Below, piece by piece: positions 39,549 to 49,108 of a stretch of 64,000 nucleotides of DNA (within the stretch, counting starts at the first letter, position 1; each line of letters begins with the position of its first letter). Source of the DNA: Streptomyces sp. AC1-42W. GTDB lineage: Bacteria > Actinomycetota > Actinomycetes > Streptomycetales > Streptomycetaceae. Position numbers and translations under genes: made by a program. Below the pieces are notes generated by a model. It did no database searches and was not told the DNA's origin. It saw only the letters and a list, made by a program, of their open reading frames with translations. The DNA lies in the NCBI RefSeq assembly GCF_003248355.1, contig NZ_QKWY01000002.1, positions 372,001 to 436,000 of the forward strand. The letters are read 5' to 3'.

Positions 39549-40952
39549 GTGACTATTCGCCTGTACGACACCAGCGCCCGGCAGATCCGTGATTTCGTCC
39601 CGCTCACCACGGGTTGCGTCTCGATCTACCTCTGCGGCGCGACCGTCCAGGCCGCCCCGCACATCGGGCACATCAGGTCCGGACTGAACTTCGACATCAT
39701 GCGCCGCTGGTTCGCGTACCGCGGCTACGACGTGACGTTCGTCCGGAACGTCACCGACATCGACGACAAGATCATCACGAAGTCCGCCGAGCAGGGCCGC
39801 CCCTGGTGGTCCATCGGCTACGAGAACGAGCGGGCGTTCAACGACGGCTACGACGCCCTCGGCTGCCTGCCGCCCACCTACGAGCCCCGCGCCACCGGGC
39901 ACGTGCCCGAGATGATCGAGATGATGCGGGGCCTCATCGAGCGTGGCCACGCCTACGCGGCGGACGGCAACGTCTACTTCGACGTCCGCTCGTTCCCCGG
40001 CTATCTGGAGCTGTCCAACCAGGAGCTGGACGATCTGCGCCAGCCCTCCGGCGAGGGCGAGACCGGCAAGCGCGACCAGCGCGACTTCGCCATGTGGAAG
40101 GCGTCCAGGCCCGGCGAGCCCAGCTGGGAGACGCCCTGGGGCCGCGGCCGCCCCGGCTGGCACCTGGAGTGCTCCGCCATGGCCCACAAGTACCTCGGCA
40201 CCGCCTTCGACATCCACGGCGGCGGCCTCGACCTGATCTTCCCGCACCACGAGAACGAGATCGCCCAGGCCAAGGCGTTCGGCGACGCGTTCGCGACGTA
40301 CTGGGTGCACAACGCCTGGGTCACGATGTCCGGCGAGAAGATGTCGAAGTCCCTCGGCAACTCCGTCCTCGTCAGCGAGATGGTCAAGCACTGGCGCCCC
40401 ATCGTCCTGCGCTACTACCTCGGCACCCCGCACTACCGGTCGATGATCGAGTACAGCGAAGAGGCCCTGCGTGAGGCCGAGTCCGCGTTCGCCCGCATCG
40501 AGGGCTTCATCCAGCGGGTCACCGAGAAGGCCGGCGAGACCGTCGCCGCCGCCCCCGAGGTGCCGCCGGCCTTCGCCGAGGCGATGGACGACGACCTCGG
40601 CGTCCCGCAGGCCCTGGCGATCATCCACACCACGGTCCGCCAGGGCAACTCCGCCCTCGCCGCCGACGACAAGGAAGCCGCCGTCGAGCGCCTCGCCGAG
40701 GTCCGCGCCATGCTCGGCGTCCTCGGCCTCGACCCGCTCGATGACCACTGGGCCGTGGACAACGACCGCGGCGACGACCTCCACGGCGTCGTGGACACCC
40801 TCGTCCGACTCGTCCTCGACCAGCGCCAGTCGGCCCGCGCCCGCAAGGACTGGCCCGCCGCCGACGCCATCCGCGACCAGCTCAACCAGTCCGGACTCGT
40901 CATCGAGGACAGCCCGTCCGGCCCCCGGTGGACACTCGGCCCGCGCCAGTAG
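39549..40952 (+). CDS. cysS: Cysteinyl-tRNA synthetase
   Basis: This 467-residue class I synthetase has HIGH at residues 38-41 (PHIGHIRSGLNFD), KMSKS at 264-268 (GEKMSKSLGN) and the Zn ligands including Cys in YLCGATVQ and WHLECSAMA with HHENE. It is the normal full-length bacterial enzyme with the anticodon-binding C-terminus (ARKDWPAADAIRDQLNQSGL). GTG 39549 is preceded by TACCCT 6 nt upstream, suggesting a leaderless mRNA. It is followed by the RlmB-type methyltransferase, an arrangement common in Actinobacteria. Confidence 0.97.
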   Translation: MTIRLYDTSARQIRDFVPLTTGCVSIYLCGATVQAAPHIGHIRSGLNFDIMRRWFAYRGYDVTFVRNVTDIDDKIITKSAEQGRPWWSIGYENERAFNDGYDALGCLPPTYEPRATGHVPEMIEMMRGLIERGHAYAADGNVYFDVRSFPGYLELSNQELDDLRQPSGEGETGKRDQRDFAMWKASRPGEPSWETPWGRGRPGWHLECSAMAHKYLGTAFDIHGGGLDLIFPHHENEIAQAKAFGDAFATYWVHNAWVTMSGEKMSKSLGNSVLVSEMVKHWRPIVLRYYLGTPHYRSMIEYSEEALREAESAFARIEGFIQRVTEKAGETVAAAPEVPPAFAEAMDDDLGVPQALAIIHTTVRQGNSALAADDKEAAVERLAEVRAMLGVLGLDPLDDHWAVDNDRGDDLHGVVDTLVRLVLDQRQSARARKDWPAADAIRDQLNQSGLVIEDSPSGPRWTLGPRQ

Positions 40953-41033
40953 CTCCTCCGCATGCCGCCCGGTCCGCCGGGCGGCACACTGCACTTATAC
41001 GTACGCACGACGAAGCAACGAAACAGGTAGGTC

Positions 41034-41990
41034 ATGGCCGGGAACAGCCAGCGCAGGAACCGCCGCACGTCCAACAAGAAGGGCGCGCAGGTCGGCAGCG
41101 GTGGCCAGCGACGCCGGGGCCTGGAGGGCAAGGGCCCCACCCCGCCCGCCGCCGCCCGCAAGGGGCACAAGAAGAACCGCGTCGCCAACGCCCAGGCCAA
41201 GCACGCCGCCAACCGCCGCCCCGTCCCCCGGCGCGGCGGCGTCAAGGGCACCTCCGAGATGGTCGTCGGCCGCAACCCCGTCTACGAGGCCCTGCGCGAC
41301 GGCGTCCCCGCCACCACGCTCTACGTCCAGCAGTACATCGACAACGACGAGCGCGTCCGCGAGGCCCTCCAGCTCGCCGGCGAGCGCGGCAACATCAACC
41401 TGATGGAAGCCCCCCGCCCCGAACTCGACCGCATGACGGGCGGGCTCAACCACCAGGGCCTCGTCCTCCAGGTCCCGCCCTACGAGTACGCGGACCCGCA
41501 GGACCTCCTCGAAGCCGCCCACGACAACGGCGAGGACCCGCTCATCGTCGCCCTCGACGGCGTCACCGATCCGCGCAACCTCGGCGCCATCGTCCGCTCC
41601 GTCTCCGCCTTCGGCGGCCACGGCGTCGTCGTGCCCGAGCGCCGCGCCGCCGGGATGACCGCCGGAGCCTGGAAGTCCTCGGCCGGCACCGCCGCCCGTA
41701 CCCCGGTCTCCAAGGTCACCAACCTGACGCGCGCCCTCGAAGCCTTCAAGAAGGAGGGCATCGCCGTCGTCGGCCTCGCCGCCGACGGCGAGCACACCGT
41801 CGAGGACCTCGAAGCCCTCGGCGGTCCCGTGGTCGTCGTCATCGGCAGCGAGGGCAAGGGCCTGGGCCGCCTCGTCGGCGAGACCTGCGACTACCGCGTC
41901 CGCATCAACATGCCGGGCGGAGCCGAGTCCCTCAACGCCGGTGTCGCCGCCGGCATCGTCATGTACGAGGTCGCCCGCCGCCGCGCCTGA
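41034..41990 (+). CDS. rlmB: RlmB/TrmH-family 2'-O-ribose methyltransferase (SPOUT)
   Basis: This 318-residue protein has a basic N-terminal tail of ~70 residues (RRNRRTSNKKGAQ, RKGHKKNRVANAQAKHAANR). An RNA-binding substrate domain follows (VVGRNPVYEALRDGVPATTL). The SPOUT domain includes ALDGVTDPRNLGAIVRSVSA, VVIGSEGKGLGRL and RINMPGGAESLNAGVAAGIV. Homologues methylate 23S rRNA G2251 (E. coli numbering); in actinomycetes similar proteins include thiostrepton-type methylases, so the exact nucleotide is inferred. It likely shares a transcript with cysS, 81 bp upstream. Confidence 0.9.
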   Translation: MAGNSQRRNRRTSNKKGAQVGSGGQRRRGLEGKGPTPPAAARKGHKKNRVANAQAKHAANRRPVPRRGGVKGTSEMVVGRNPVYEALRDGVPATTLYVQQYIDNDERVREALQLAGERGNINLMEAPRPELDRMTGGLNHQGLVLQVPPYEYADPQDLLEAAHDNGEDPLIVALDGVTDPRNLGAIVRSVSAFGGHGVVVPERRAAGMTAGAWKSSAGTAARTPVSKVTNLTRALEAFKKEGIAVVGLAADGEHTVEDLEALGGPVVVVIGSEGKGLGRLVGETCDYRVRINMPGGAESLNAGVAAGIVMYEVARRRA

Positions 41991-42124
41991 CCGGCCCGGC
42001 GCGGTCCGCGGGGGCGTGCGCGCACACCTGCGCGCCCCCGCGCACCACGCCCACCACCTGTTGACGGGTCGCGGACACTTCGGCGCCGTCAAGGCAGTGT
42101 CCTAATCACACATCACTCGGTTAG

Positions 42125-43780
42125 ATGAGTGTGGACACCAGAACGCCTCGGTTCGACGAACTACCCGCCCTGAGCATGACCAAGGTGGACTGCGACCCTG
42201 CGCAGGTCATCGTCAACCACGCCAGCTTCCGGGTGCAGCTCGCCCCCGGCCAGCGCGCACGGCTGCGCGGTGTGACCCCCGCAGGCGCGCCCAGGATTCC
42301 CGCCATGAGCGCCCCCGGAGCCGGACGCGGCCGGCGCGCCCCCGTCGTCTGGAGCGGCAAGTCCGCCCCCGGCGACCCCGGTGCGACCGGGCTGCTCCAG
42401 GCCGTACGCAACTCCACCAACGGCCGCCCGGACAGCGCGTACGACCCCTACGAGCCGTACGCGCCCTACGAGTTCGGCGGCGAGCGCGGCGGTGCCGGCA
42501 CGCAGGTCATCCCGCGCCTCGACGAGTCCTCCCTGGAGGAGACCCAGCCGAACCCCGTCATCGGCGCACCCCGCTCCGGCGGGCCGCTGCTGCCCCCGAT
42601 GCGCCGGGCGGTCGGCGCCTACGACGCCGTGGACTCCGGCCCGTACGACCCCGACCGTCACGAACCGTACGACGACGACCTCGGCGACGGGGACGACGAC
42701 GCGCGCGGCAGGCGCCAGGGCGGCACCGACGACGTGCGGCACGCGTACTACCCCGGCCGCCGGATGAACCTCGGCGTCGTCCTCCTGCCCATGCGGGTCT
42801 TCCTCGGTTTCATCTCCATCTACGCGGGCATGGGCAAGCTCTGCGACCCCGTCTACTTCGACGGCGGCGAACGCGGCTCCATGGTGAAGTGGCTCAACTC
42901 GCTCCACCCGTGGGCCCTCGCCGAACCCCTGCGCGACTTCGCCCTCTCCCACCCGGTGGGCGCGGGGCTCTCCATCGCCTTCCTCCAGGTCGTCGTCGGT
43001 GTCCTCACCGTCCTGGGGCTCTGGCAGCGCGTCGCCGCCATCGTCGGCGCTCTGCTGTCCGCCGCCCTCCTGGTCACCGTCAGCTGGCGCAGCGTCGCCG
43101 CGTACGACGCGCCGGACATCATCTACCTGGCCGCCTGGAGCCCGCTGATCATCGCGGGCGCCCCCGTCTACTCGCTGGACGGGCGGCTCGCGGGGGAGGC
43201 CTGGCGCAAGCTCGGCCCGCGCTCGGAGATCTGGGACCTGCGCCGCCGTGTGCTGCGCCGGGGCGCCGTCGTCGCGAGCATCGTCGTCGGCCTCACGCTG
43301 CTGATCGGTTCCGTCCTCGGCGGCGCCGTCCGCTCCTCCGGTGTCGTCACGGTCCCCGGCCCGCACGGCGTTCCCACCAACCGGCTCCCCGGCTCCCCGC
43401 TCCCGGAGAAGTCCCGCGACGACAAGCCGTCCAAGAGCCCGAGCGACGACCGGCCGACCCCCGTCCACAGCACCGCGCCCTCCACCCCGGCCGCCGAAGC
43501 CTCCGCCCCGGCGTCGGAGACGGTCCGGGAGACGGGCGGCCAGACCGCGGGCGCGAGCACCGGACAGCCCAGCCAGACCCAGGGCACCGGCCAGCAGCCC
43601 CCGCAGCAGACCACCCCCCAGCAGCCCCCCGCCACCAGCACCGGCCCCAGCTCCTCCGGGACCACCGGCACCGGCGGCGGCTCCACCACCGGCGGCTCCG
43701 AGCCCGACCCGGGCTCCACCTCCGGCGGTACGGACGGCACTTCGAGCGGCCGCAACCCGATCGGCGGCCTCCTGGGCTGA
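42125..43780 (+). CDS. DoxX-type membrane protein with long disordered termini
   Basis: This 551-residue protein has a hydrophilic N-terminal ~215 residues (Tyr/Pro/Asp-rich, with DPYEPYAPYEFG and an acidic DDDLGDGDDDARGR patch). A DoxX-like core of four helices follows (VLLPMRVFLGFISIYAGMGK; AGLSIAFLQVVVGVLTVLGL; IVGALLSAALLVTVSW; ASIVVGLTLLIGSVLGGAV). A C-terminal ~150-residue Ser/Thr/Pro/Gln-rich tail ends in GGG-type repeats. DoxX proteins are associated with quinone/thiosulfate or redox functions, but the activity here is unknown. A strong terminator follows. Confidence 0.78.
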   Translation: MSVDTRTPRFDELPALSMTKVDCDPAQVIVNHASFRVQLAPGQRARLRGVTPAGAPRIPAMSAPGAGRGRRAPVVWSGKSAPGDPGATGLLQAVRNSTNGRPDSAYDPYEPYAPYEFGGERGGAGTQVIPRLDESSLEETQPNPVIGAPRSGGPLLPPMRRAVGAYDAVDSGPYDPDRHEPYDDDLGDGDDDARGRRQGGTDDVRHAYYPGRRMNLGVVLLPMRVFLGFISIYAGMGKLCDPVYFDGGERGSMVKWLNSLHPWALAEPLRDFALSHPVGAGLSIAFLQVVVGVLTVLGLWQRVAAIVGALLSAALLVTVSWRSVAAYDAPDIIYLAAWSPLIIAGAPVYSLDGRLAGEAWRKLGPRSEIWDLRRRVLRRGAVVASIVVGLTLLIGSVLGGAVRSSGVVTVPGPHGVPTNRLPGSPLPEKSRDDKPSKSPSDDRPTPVHSTAPSTPAAEASAPASETVRETGGQTAGASTGQPSQTQGTGQQPPQQTTPQQPPATSTGPSSSGTTGTGGGSTTGGSEPDPGSTSGGTDGTSSGRNPIGGLLG

Positions 43781-43798
43781 GCGCGAGCGCCCGCGAGG

Positions 43799-43844
43799 GA
43801 AGAGGGGCGGGCCCGGAGGACTTCCTCCGGGCCCGCCCCTCTTC
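43799..43844. terminator. 22-bp hairpin terminator, bidirectional
   Basis: Perfect 22-bp inverted repeats occupy 43799-43820 and 43823-43844 (left arm begins GAAGAGGGGCGGGCCCGG). The element lies between the convergent DoxX and nucleotidyltransferase genes and can end transcription from both sides. Confidence 0.85.
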
Positions 43845-43886
43845 CCCGTACTGCGGGTCGTCCCACGGCTGTCCTGTGCGCCGCCG

Positions 43887-44597
43887 CTACCGGCCCTCCA
43901 GCTCCTTGGCGGCCTCCGTCAGGTCCTTCGCGGTGTCGATGGCCCGCCAGTACGCGCCGTGCGGCAGCGGGTAGCCGGCCAGCCGGCGTTCGCGGGCCAG
44001 CCGGGGGAACGTCGTCCGCTCGTGGTCGCCCCGGTCCGGCAGCAGCGAGGTGAACGCGGGGGAGAACACGTACACGCCCGCGTTGATCAGGTACGGCGAC
44101 GGCGGTGCCTCGATGAAGTCCGTGATGTGGCCGAAGGCGTCGGTCTCGACCGCGCCCCATGGAATCCGCGGCCGCGCCAGCGCCAGGGTCGCGGTGGCGT
44201 CGCGCTCCGCGTGGAAGGCCGCCATCTCGCGCAGCGAGAACCGGGTCCAGATGTCGCCGTTCGTCGCGTACCAGGGCTCGTCCGGCTGCGGCAGGTGCGC
44301 GGCGGCGTACTTCAGGCCGCCGCCGCGTCCCAGCGGCTCCGGCTCCACCACCGTCGTCACGCGCAGCGGCAGCACCGCGTCGGCCAGCCACTCCTGGAGC
44401 ACCTCGGCGAGATGCCCGCACGACACCACGGCGTCGGTGACGCCCTCGGCGGCGAGCCAGGACAGCTGATGGCCGATGATCGGAGTCCCCGTACCGGGGA
44501 TCTCGACCATCGGCTTGGGGCGGTCGTCGGTGTACGGGCGCAGCCGTGACCCCTGGCCACCCGCCAGGATCACGGCCTGCGTCGGAAACGTATGCAT
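43887..44597 (-). CDS. Sugar-phosphate nucleotidyltransferase
   Basis: This 236-residue protein begins HTFPTQAVILAGGQGSRLRP with the GGxGxRL nucleotide loop, KPMVEI, GGGLKYAAAHLPQPDEPW and a late GVYVFSPAFTSL. It resembles the short GalU/RmlA/GmhD-like family, which forms NDP-sugars, but it is shorter than GalU (~300 residues). The sugar is unknown. ATG 44597 has TATCGT 7 nt upstream (leaderless). No glycosyltransferase neighbours are present, so the pathway is unclear. Confidence 0.85.
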   Translation of the reverse strand: MHTFPTQAVILAGGQGSRLRPYTDDRPKPMVEIPGTGTPIIGHQLSWLAAEGVTDAVVSCGHLAEVLQEWLADAVLPLRVTTVVEPEPLGRGGGLKYAAAHLPQPDEPWYATNGDIWTRFSLREMAAFHAERDATATLALARPRIPWGAVETDAFGHITDFIEAPPSPYLINAGVYVFSPAFTSLLPDRGDHERTTFPRLARERRLAGYPLPHGAYWRAIDTAKDLTEAAKELEGR

Positions 44598-44668
44598 GCC
44601 AGGCACGATATGTCGTGCCCGGCAGCGTGATGAGTCGCTTCGGTGAGCGGAACTTCGGGTCGCTCCGG

Positions 44669-45091
44669 TCAGCTGAACTGGGCGACGCCCGAGGCGAACG
44701 AGGTGTCGCAGACGGGGCGCGAGAAGCGGTGCGCCCGGGTCGGGCCGTACTTGTCGACGGCGGCCTTGCCGAGGGTCTTCGCGATGGACATGCAGTGCTT
44801 GGCGAGCGAGGGGCGGCCCTCGACGGCGCGCTGGAGGTGCGTCAGGGCGACGCCGGGGTCCTTGGCCCGCAGCTCCTGGACGAGCCGGTCGCGCAGGACG
44901 TCCTGCGGGGCGCGCGGCTTGGCGGCGGCGTCGGCGTCGGAGACGGAGCGGGCCGACGCGGCGAGGAGCTGCGAGTCGGAGTTGCTGGCTGCCCACGGCA
45001 CGGCGGTGACCGCGAGGGTCCCGGACAGGACCATGACGACGGGCAGTACGAAAGCGAGAGTTCGGCCGATACGGCGCACGGAGTGGGTCAC
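44669..45091 (-). CDS. Small secreted protein of unknown function
   Basis: This 140-residue protein has an Arg-containing signal peptide (RRIGRTLAFVLPVVMVLSG, cleavage near AVPWAA). The mature part has two Cys (AKHCMSIAKTL and RPVCDTSF) that may form a disulfide. It is alpha-helical and charged, without recognised family motifs. GTG 45091 is taken as start although the SD is weak. It lies 71 bp upstream of the nucleotidyltransferase start, on the same strand. Confidence 0.65.
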   Translation of the reverse strand: MTHSVRRIGRTLAFVLPVVMVLSGTLAVTAVPWAASNSDSQLLAASARSVSDADAAAKPRAPQDVLRDRLVQELRAKDPGVALTHLQRAVEGRPSLAKHCMSIAKTLGKAAVDKYGPTRAHRFSRPVCDTSFASGVAQFS

Positions 45092-45280
45092 GCAGCGAGC
45101 GTAGCGGTCGGTGATGGCGAGGCGACAATACGTCACCCTGGCGGGGGACGGTTCGAGTGTGCTTTTCGAATCGCGTGTTGACGATCGCGGGTGAAATGAC
45201 CGTTGTGGAGGGGAATCGGTGGGGCATCGGTGGGGTATCGGCTCTCGCCGGTTCAAACCTTCCGGCCCTCCCGGACGCGC

Positions 45281-45313
45281 GGTGGCCCCGCACGAAGCTC
45301 GTGCGGGGCCACC
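45281..45313. terminator. Hairpin terminator after msiK
   Basis: GGTGGCCCCGCACGA (45281-45295) and TCGTGCGGGGCCACC (45299-45313) form a perfect 15-bp stem with a 3-nt loop, 20 bp after the msiK stop (minus strand). Confidence 0.85.
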
Positions 45314-45333
45314 GTACAGCGTGTGCCGGATCG

Positions 45334-46470
<1,137 letters not shown>

Positions 46471-46523
46471 GCTGATGCTTCTCCTCCACCGGCAGGTACG
46501 TGCCGGACGATCCGTGGTAAGGG

Positions 46524-46549
46524 AGTGGTCTGGTCCATCCGAGTGGACC
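46524..46549. promoter_or_regulatory. dre-like / inverted-repeat site upstream of msiK
   Basis: AGTGGTCTGGTCCATC (46524-46539) matches 11 of 16 bases of the DasR consensus ACTGGTCTAGACCAGT. The overlapping GGTCCA-N6-TGGACC (46532-46549) is a perfect inverted repeat. It lies 54-80 bp before msiK, a plausible operator position. The match is suggestive only. Confidence 0.35.
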
Positions 46550-46650
46550 TGCAAGGACGCTACCTGGCGGTTTGGAATCTGTCAGCACTTCCCAGGGTGT
46601 GAGATTTCCGCACCGCGCGGGTGACCGGTTTGGTTAGACTGCTCCGACAC

Positions 46651-46724
46651 GCCTCCTTAGCTCAGATGGCCAGAGCAACGCACTTGTAATGCGTAGGTCG
46701 TCGGTTCGAATCCGACAGGGGGCT
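46651..46724 (+). tRNA. tRNA-Thr (anticodon TGT)
   Basis: A 74-nt cloverleaf has acceptor stem GCCTCCT/AGGGGGC, a D-arm with TAGCTCAGATGGCCAGAGC, an anticodon loop CTTGTAA with anticodon TGT, and a T-arm GTCGGTTCGAATCCGAC. The 3' CCA is not encoded. It decodes ACA (and ACG by wobble). A terminator with T-tract follows directly. Confidence 0.95.
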
Positions 46725-46729
46725 CCCTC

Positions 46730-46761
46730 ACCGGGCCGGCTCTTCGCCGGCCCGGTTTTTT
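46730..46761 (+). terminator. Rho-independent terminator after tRNA-Thr
   Basis: ACCGGGCCGGC (46730-46740) and GCCGGCCCGGT (46746-46756) form an 11-bp stem with loop TCTTC, followed by TTTTTT (46756-46761). It is the most classical terminator in the window. Confidence 0.92.
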
Positions 46762-46788
46762 CGTGGTTCGTTTTCTAGGGTTCGGGGT

Positions 46789-47760
46789 GTGATCGAGATC
46801 CCTGATGCCCTTGTCGCCAGTCAGTCCGCCTTCAACGGGGCCGCCGGGCGCGGTTTCGTGGCCGCGCTGCCGGGAAGGGCGGCGGAGTTCCTGGAGCGCT
46901 GGGAGCTGCGGCTGGACGGCGATGCGATGTACGGGGTGTGCGCGCTGGTCCTGCCGGTGGTGCGGGTGGGGGACGGGCGTCCGGCGGTGCTGAAGTTGCA
47001 GCTGGTGGACGAGGAGACCGCCGGGGAGCCGGTCGCGCTGCGGCTGTGGGGTGCGGCCGGGGCCGGGGCCGGGGCCGTGCGGCTGCTGGCCCATGATGCG
47101 GCGACCGGGACGATGCTCCTGGAGCGGCTGGACGGGCGCCGTTCGCTGGAGGGCATGGCGGACGCGGACCGGGCGGTGCGGGTGATCGCCGGGCTGCTGG
47201 CGGGGCTGACGGCGGTGCGGCCGGGCGCGGAGTGCGGGCTGCGCGGGCTCGGGGAAGCCGCGGCCCGGATGACCGCCGCCGCGCCCGGGGTCGCGGCGGC
47301 GCTGGCGGACGAGGGCGAGCGGGGGCTCGTACGCGACTGTGCGGCGGCGGTGCGCGAGGTGGCGGGGGAGCCGGGAGACCGGCTGCTGCACTGGGACCTG
47401 CACTTCGGGAACGTGCTGGCGGGCGAGGACGGCGGGGGCGGCGAGGACGGCGGAGGTGGCGGGGGTGGCGAGGACGGCGGGGGCGGTGGTCGGCGTTGGG
47501 TGGCCATCGATCCGAAGCCGCTGGTGGGGGATGCCGGGTTCGAGCTGCTGCCCGCGCTGGCGAACCGGTTCGACGCGGACGCGGTGGGGCGGCGGTTCGA
47601 CGCGATGACCGGGGTGCTGGGACTGGACCGGGCGCGTGCGGTGGCGTGGACGCTGGGCCGGGTGCTCCAGAACGCGTGCTGGACGGTCGGGGACGGGGCG
47701 CGGCGGCTGGCGCCGGAGCAGGCGGAGATCGCGCGCGTACTGCTGGGCCGGCGCGGGTAG
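46789..47760 (+). CDS. Aminoglycoside/hydroxyurea-type phosphotransferase
   Basis: This 323-residue kinase-like protein of the APH(6)/hydroxyurea-resistance family has LKLQLVDEETAGEPVAL for ATP binding. The catalytic loop HWDLHFGN lies at residues 201-208 with Asp203 and Asn208, and the metal-binding motif is VAIDPKPLVGD. An unusual stretch of ~23 Gly/Glu/Asp residues separates the loop from IDPKP. Homologues phosphorylate streptomycin or hydroxyurea; whether this one confers resistance is not shown. TAGGGT is 7 nt before GTG 46789, suggesting a leaderless transcript. It starts 28 bp after the tRNA terminator. Confidence 0.85.
   Translation: MIEIPDALVASQSAFNGAAGRGFVAALPGRAAEFLERWELRLDGDAMYGVCALVLPVVRVGDGRPAVLKLQLVDEETAGEPVALRLWGAAGAGAGAVRLLAHDAATGTMLLERLDGRRSLEGMADADRAVRVIAGLLAGLTAVRPGAECGLRGLGEAAARMTAAAPGVAAALADEGERGLVRDCAAAVREVAGEPGDRLLHWDLHFGNVLAGEDGGGGEDGGGGGGGEDGGGGGRRWVAIDPKPLVGDAGFELLPALANRFDADAVGRRFDAMTGVLGLDRARAVAWTLGRVLQNACWTVGDGARRLAPEQAEIARVLLGRRG
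47422..47490 (+). repeat. GGCGAGGACGGCGG-type repeat inside the kinase gene
   Basis: Three imperfect in-frame units (47422, 47440, 47467), each opening GGCGAGGACGGCGG, encode Gly-Glu-Asp-Gly-Gly-Gly repeats between the catalytic loop and the Asp of the metal site. They are slippage-prone by nature. Confidence 0.8.
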
Positions 47761-47826
47761 AGCGTCCGGCGGCCGGCGGGGCGGGGGCCCTGCCGGGAGC
47801 GGGGAGGGGCTGTTTACGCTGCCCCC

Positions 47827-48312
47827 ATGATTCGTACCGCGACTGCCGCCGATGTCCCCCTGATCTACGCCATGGTCCGTGAGCTGGCCGATTACGAGAA
47901 GGCGTTGCACGAGGTCCGTGCGACGGAGGAGCAGTTGCGGGAGGCGCTCTTCGGCGAGCGTCCGGCGGCCTTCGCGCACATCGCGGAGTCGGACGAGGAC
48001 GGCGAGGTCGTCGGCTTCGCGCTGTGGTTCCTGAACTTCTCGACGTGGCGCGGGGTGCACGGCATCTACCTGGAGGACCTGTACGTGCGGCCGGAGCGGC
48101 GCGGCGGCGGGCACGGCAAGGCGCTGCTGACGGAGCTGGCGCGGATCTGCGTGGAGCGGGGCTACGAGCGCCTGGAGTGGTCGGTGCTGAACTGGAACGC
48201 CCCGTCGATCGCCTTCTACGAGTCGCTGGGCGCGCGCCCGCAGGACGAGTGGACGGTGTACCGGCTGACGGACGGCGCGCTGGCCGCGCTGGGCGGGGCC
48301 GAAGGGGCCTGA
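47827..48312 (+). CDS. GNAT acetyltransferase (spermidine/thialysine-acetyltransferase-like)
   Basis: This 161-residue protein has an N-terminal RTATAADVPLIYAMVREL and the acetyl-CoA loop VRPERRGGGHGKALLTELAR, plus ERLEWSVLNWNAPSIAFYES near the end. The WSVLNWN segment and the YEKALHEV start resemble eukaryotic SSAT and bacterial relatives acting on polyamines or thialysine. TACGCT is 6 nt before ATG 47827 (leaderless). Confidence 0.85.
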   Translation: MIRTATAADVPLIYAMVRELADYEKALHEVRATEEQLREALFGERPAAFAHIAESDEDGEVVGFALWFLNFSTWRGVHGIYLEDLYVRPERRGGGHGKALLTELARICVERGYERLEWSVLNWNAPSIAFYESLGARPQDEWTVYRLTDGALAALGGAEGA

Positions 48313-48361
48313 CCGCGCGGCCCCCGCGGGCGTTGTCAGTGGCGTGCGTCACGATGGGGGC

Positions 48362-49039
48362 ATGGTGCGTGGTGGTGGTTCCGGTGGCGGTATCGCGGCG
48401 GCTCGGCGGCCGGAGGTGCGGTTGCCGCCGCTGGTGGAGTTCGACGGGGACGGCCTGGAGCCGGACGGGGATTACGACGGGGTGCGGTTCGGGTCCGTGG
48501 ACCTGGCGGACGCGTCGGGGCGAGGCGCGCGGTTCATGGACTGCGCGCTGGAGGCCTGCGCCCTGGACCGGGCGGCGCTGGGCCGGGCGCGCTTCATCGA
48601 CTCGGTGCTGACGGGCGTACGGGGGGTGGGCACGGATCTCGCGTCGGCGTCCCTGCGGGACGTGGAGGTCGTGGACGCCCGCCTGGGCGGGGTGCAGCTG
48701 CACGGCGCCGTGCTGGAACGGGTGCTGGTGCGGGGCGGGAAGATCGACTACCTGAATCTGCGCGAGGCCCGGCTGACCGATGTGGTGTTCGAGGGCTGTG
48801 TGCTGGCGGAGCCGGACTTCGGGGGCGCCCGGCTGAAGCGGGTGGAGTTCCGGGACTGTGTGCTGAGACGGGCGGACTTCAGCGCGGCGCGGATGGAGGC
48901 GGTGGACCTGCGGGCGGCGGCCGAGCTGGACATCGCGCGGGGGGTGGAGCGGCTGGCGGGCGCGGTGATCAGCCCGCTGCAACTGATGGAGCTGGCACCG
49001 GCGTTCGCGGCCCAGATCGGGGTGCGGGTGGAGGCGTAG
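48362..49039 (+). CDS. Pentapeptide-repeat protein
   Basis: This 225-residue protein contains a run of A(D/N)LXX-like pentapeptides (ASLRDVEVVDARLGGVQLHG; LREARLTDVVFEGCVLAEPD; RRADFSAARMEAVDL), forming a predicted right-handed quadrilateral beta helix over residues ~45-200. Some members mimic DNA and protect gyrase, as MfpA and Qnr do. Many others have unknown roles, and nothing here identifies the target. The N-terminal ~25 residues are Gly/Arg-rich. ATG 48362 is used; an upstream in-frame GTG (48344) is possible. Confidence 0.82.
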   Translation: MVRGGGSGGGIAAARRPEVRLPPLVEFDGDGLEPDGDYDGVRFGSVDLADASGRGARFMDCALEACALDRAALGRARFIDSVLTGVRGVGTDLASASLRDVEVVDARLGGVQLHGAVLERVLVRGGKIDYLNLREARLTDVVFEGCVLAEPDFGGARLKRVEFRDCVLRRADFSAARMEAVDLRAAAELDIARGVERLAGAVISPLQLMELAPAFAAQIGVRVEA

Positions 49040-49108
49040 GGCGCGCCCGCGCGGGTGTTACGGGGGCGCGCGCCGGTGTGTACGGGGGGCGGCTCCGGCC
49101 CGTACGGG

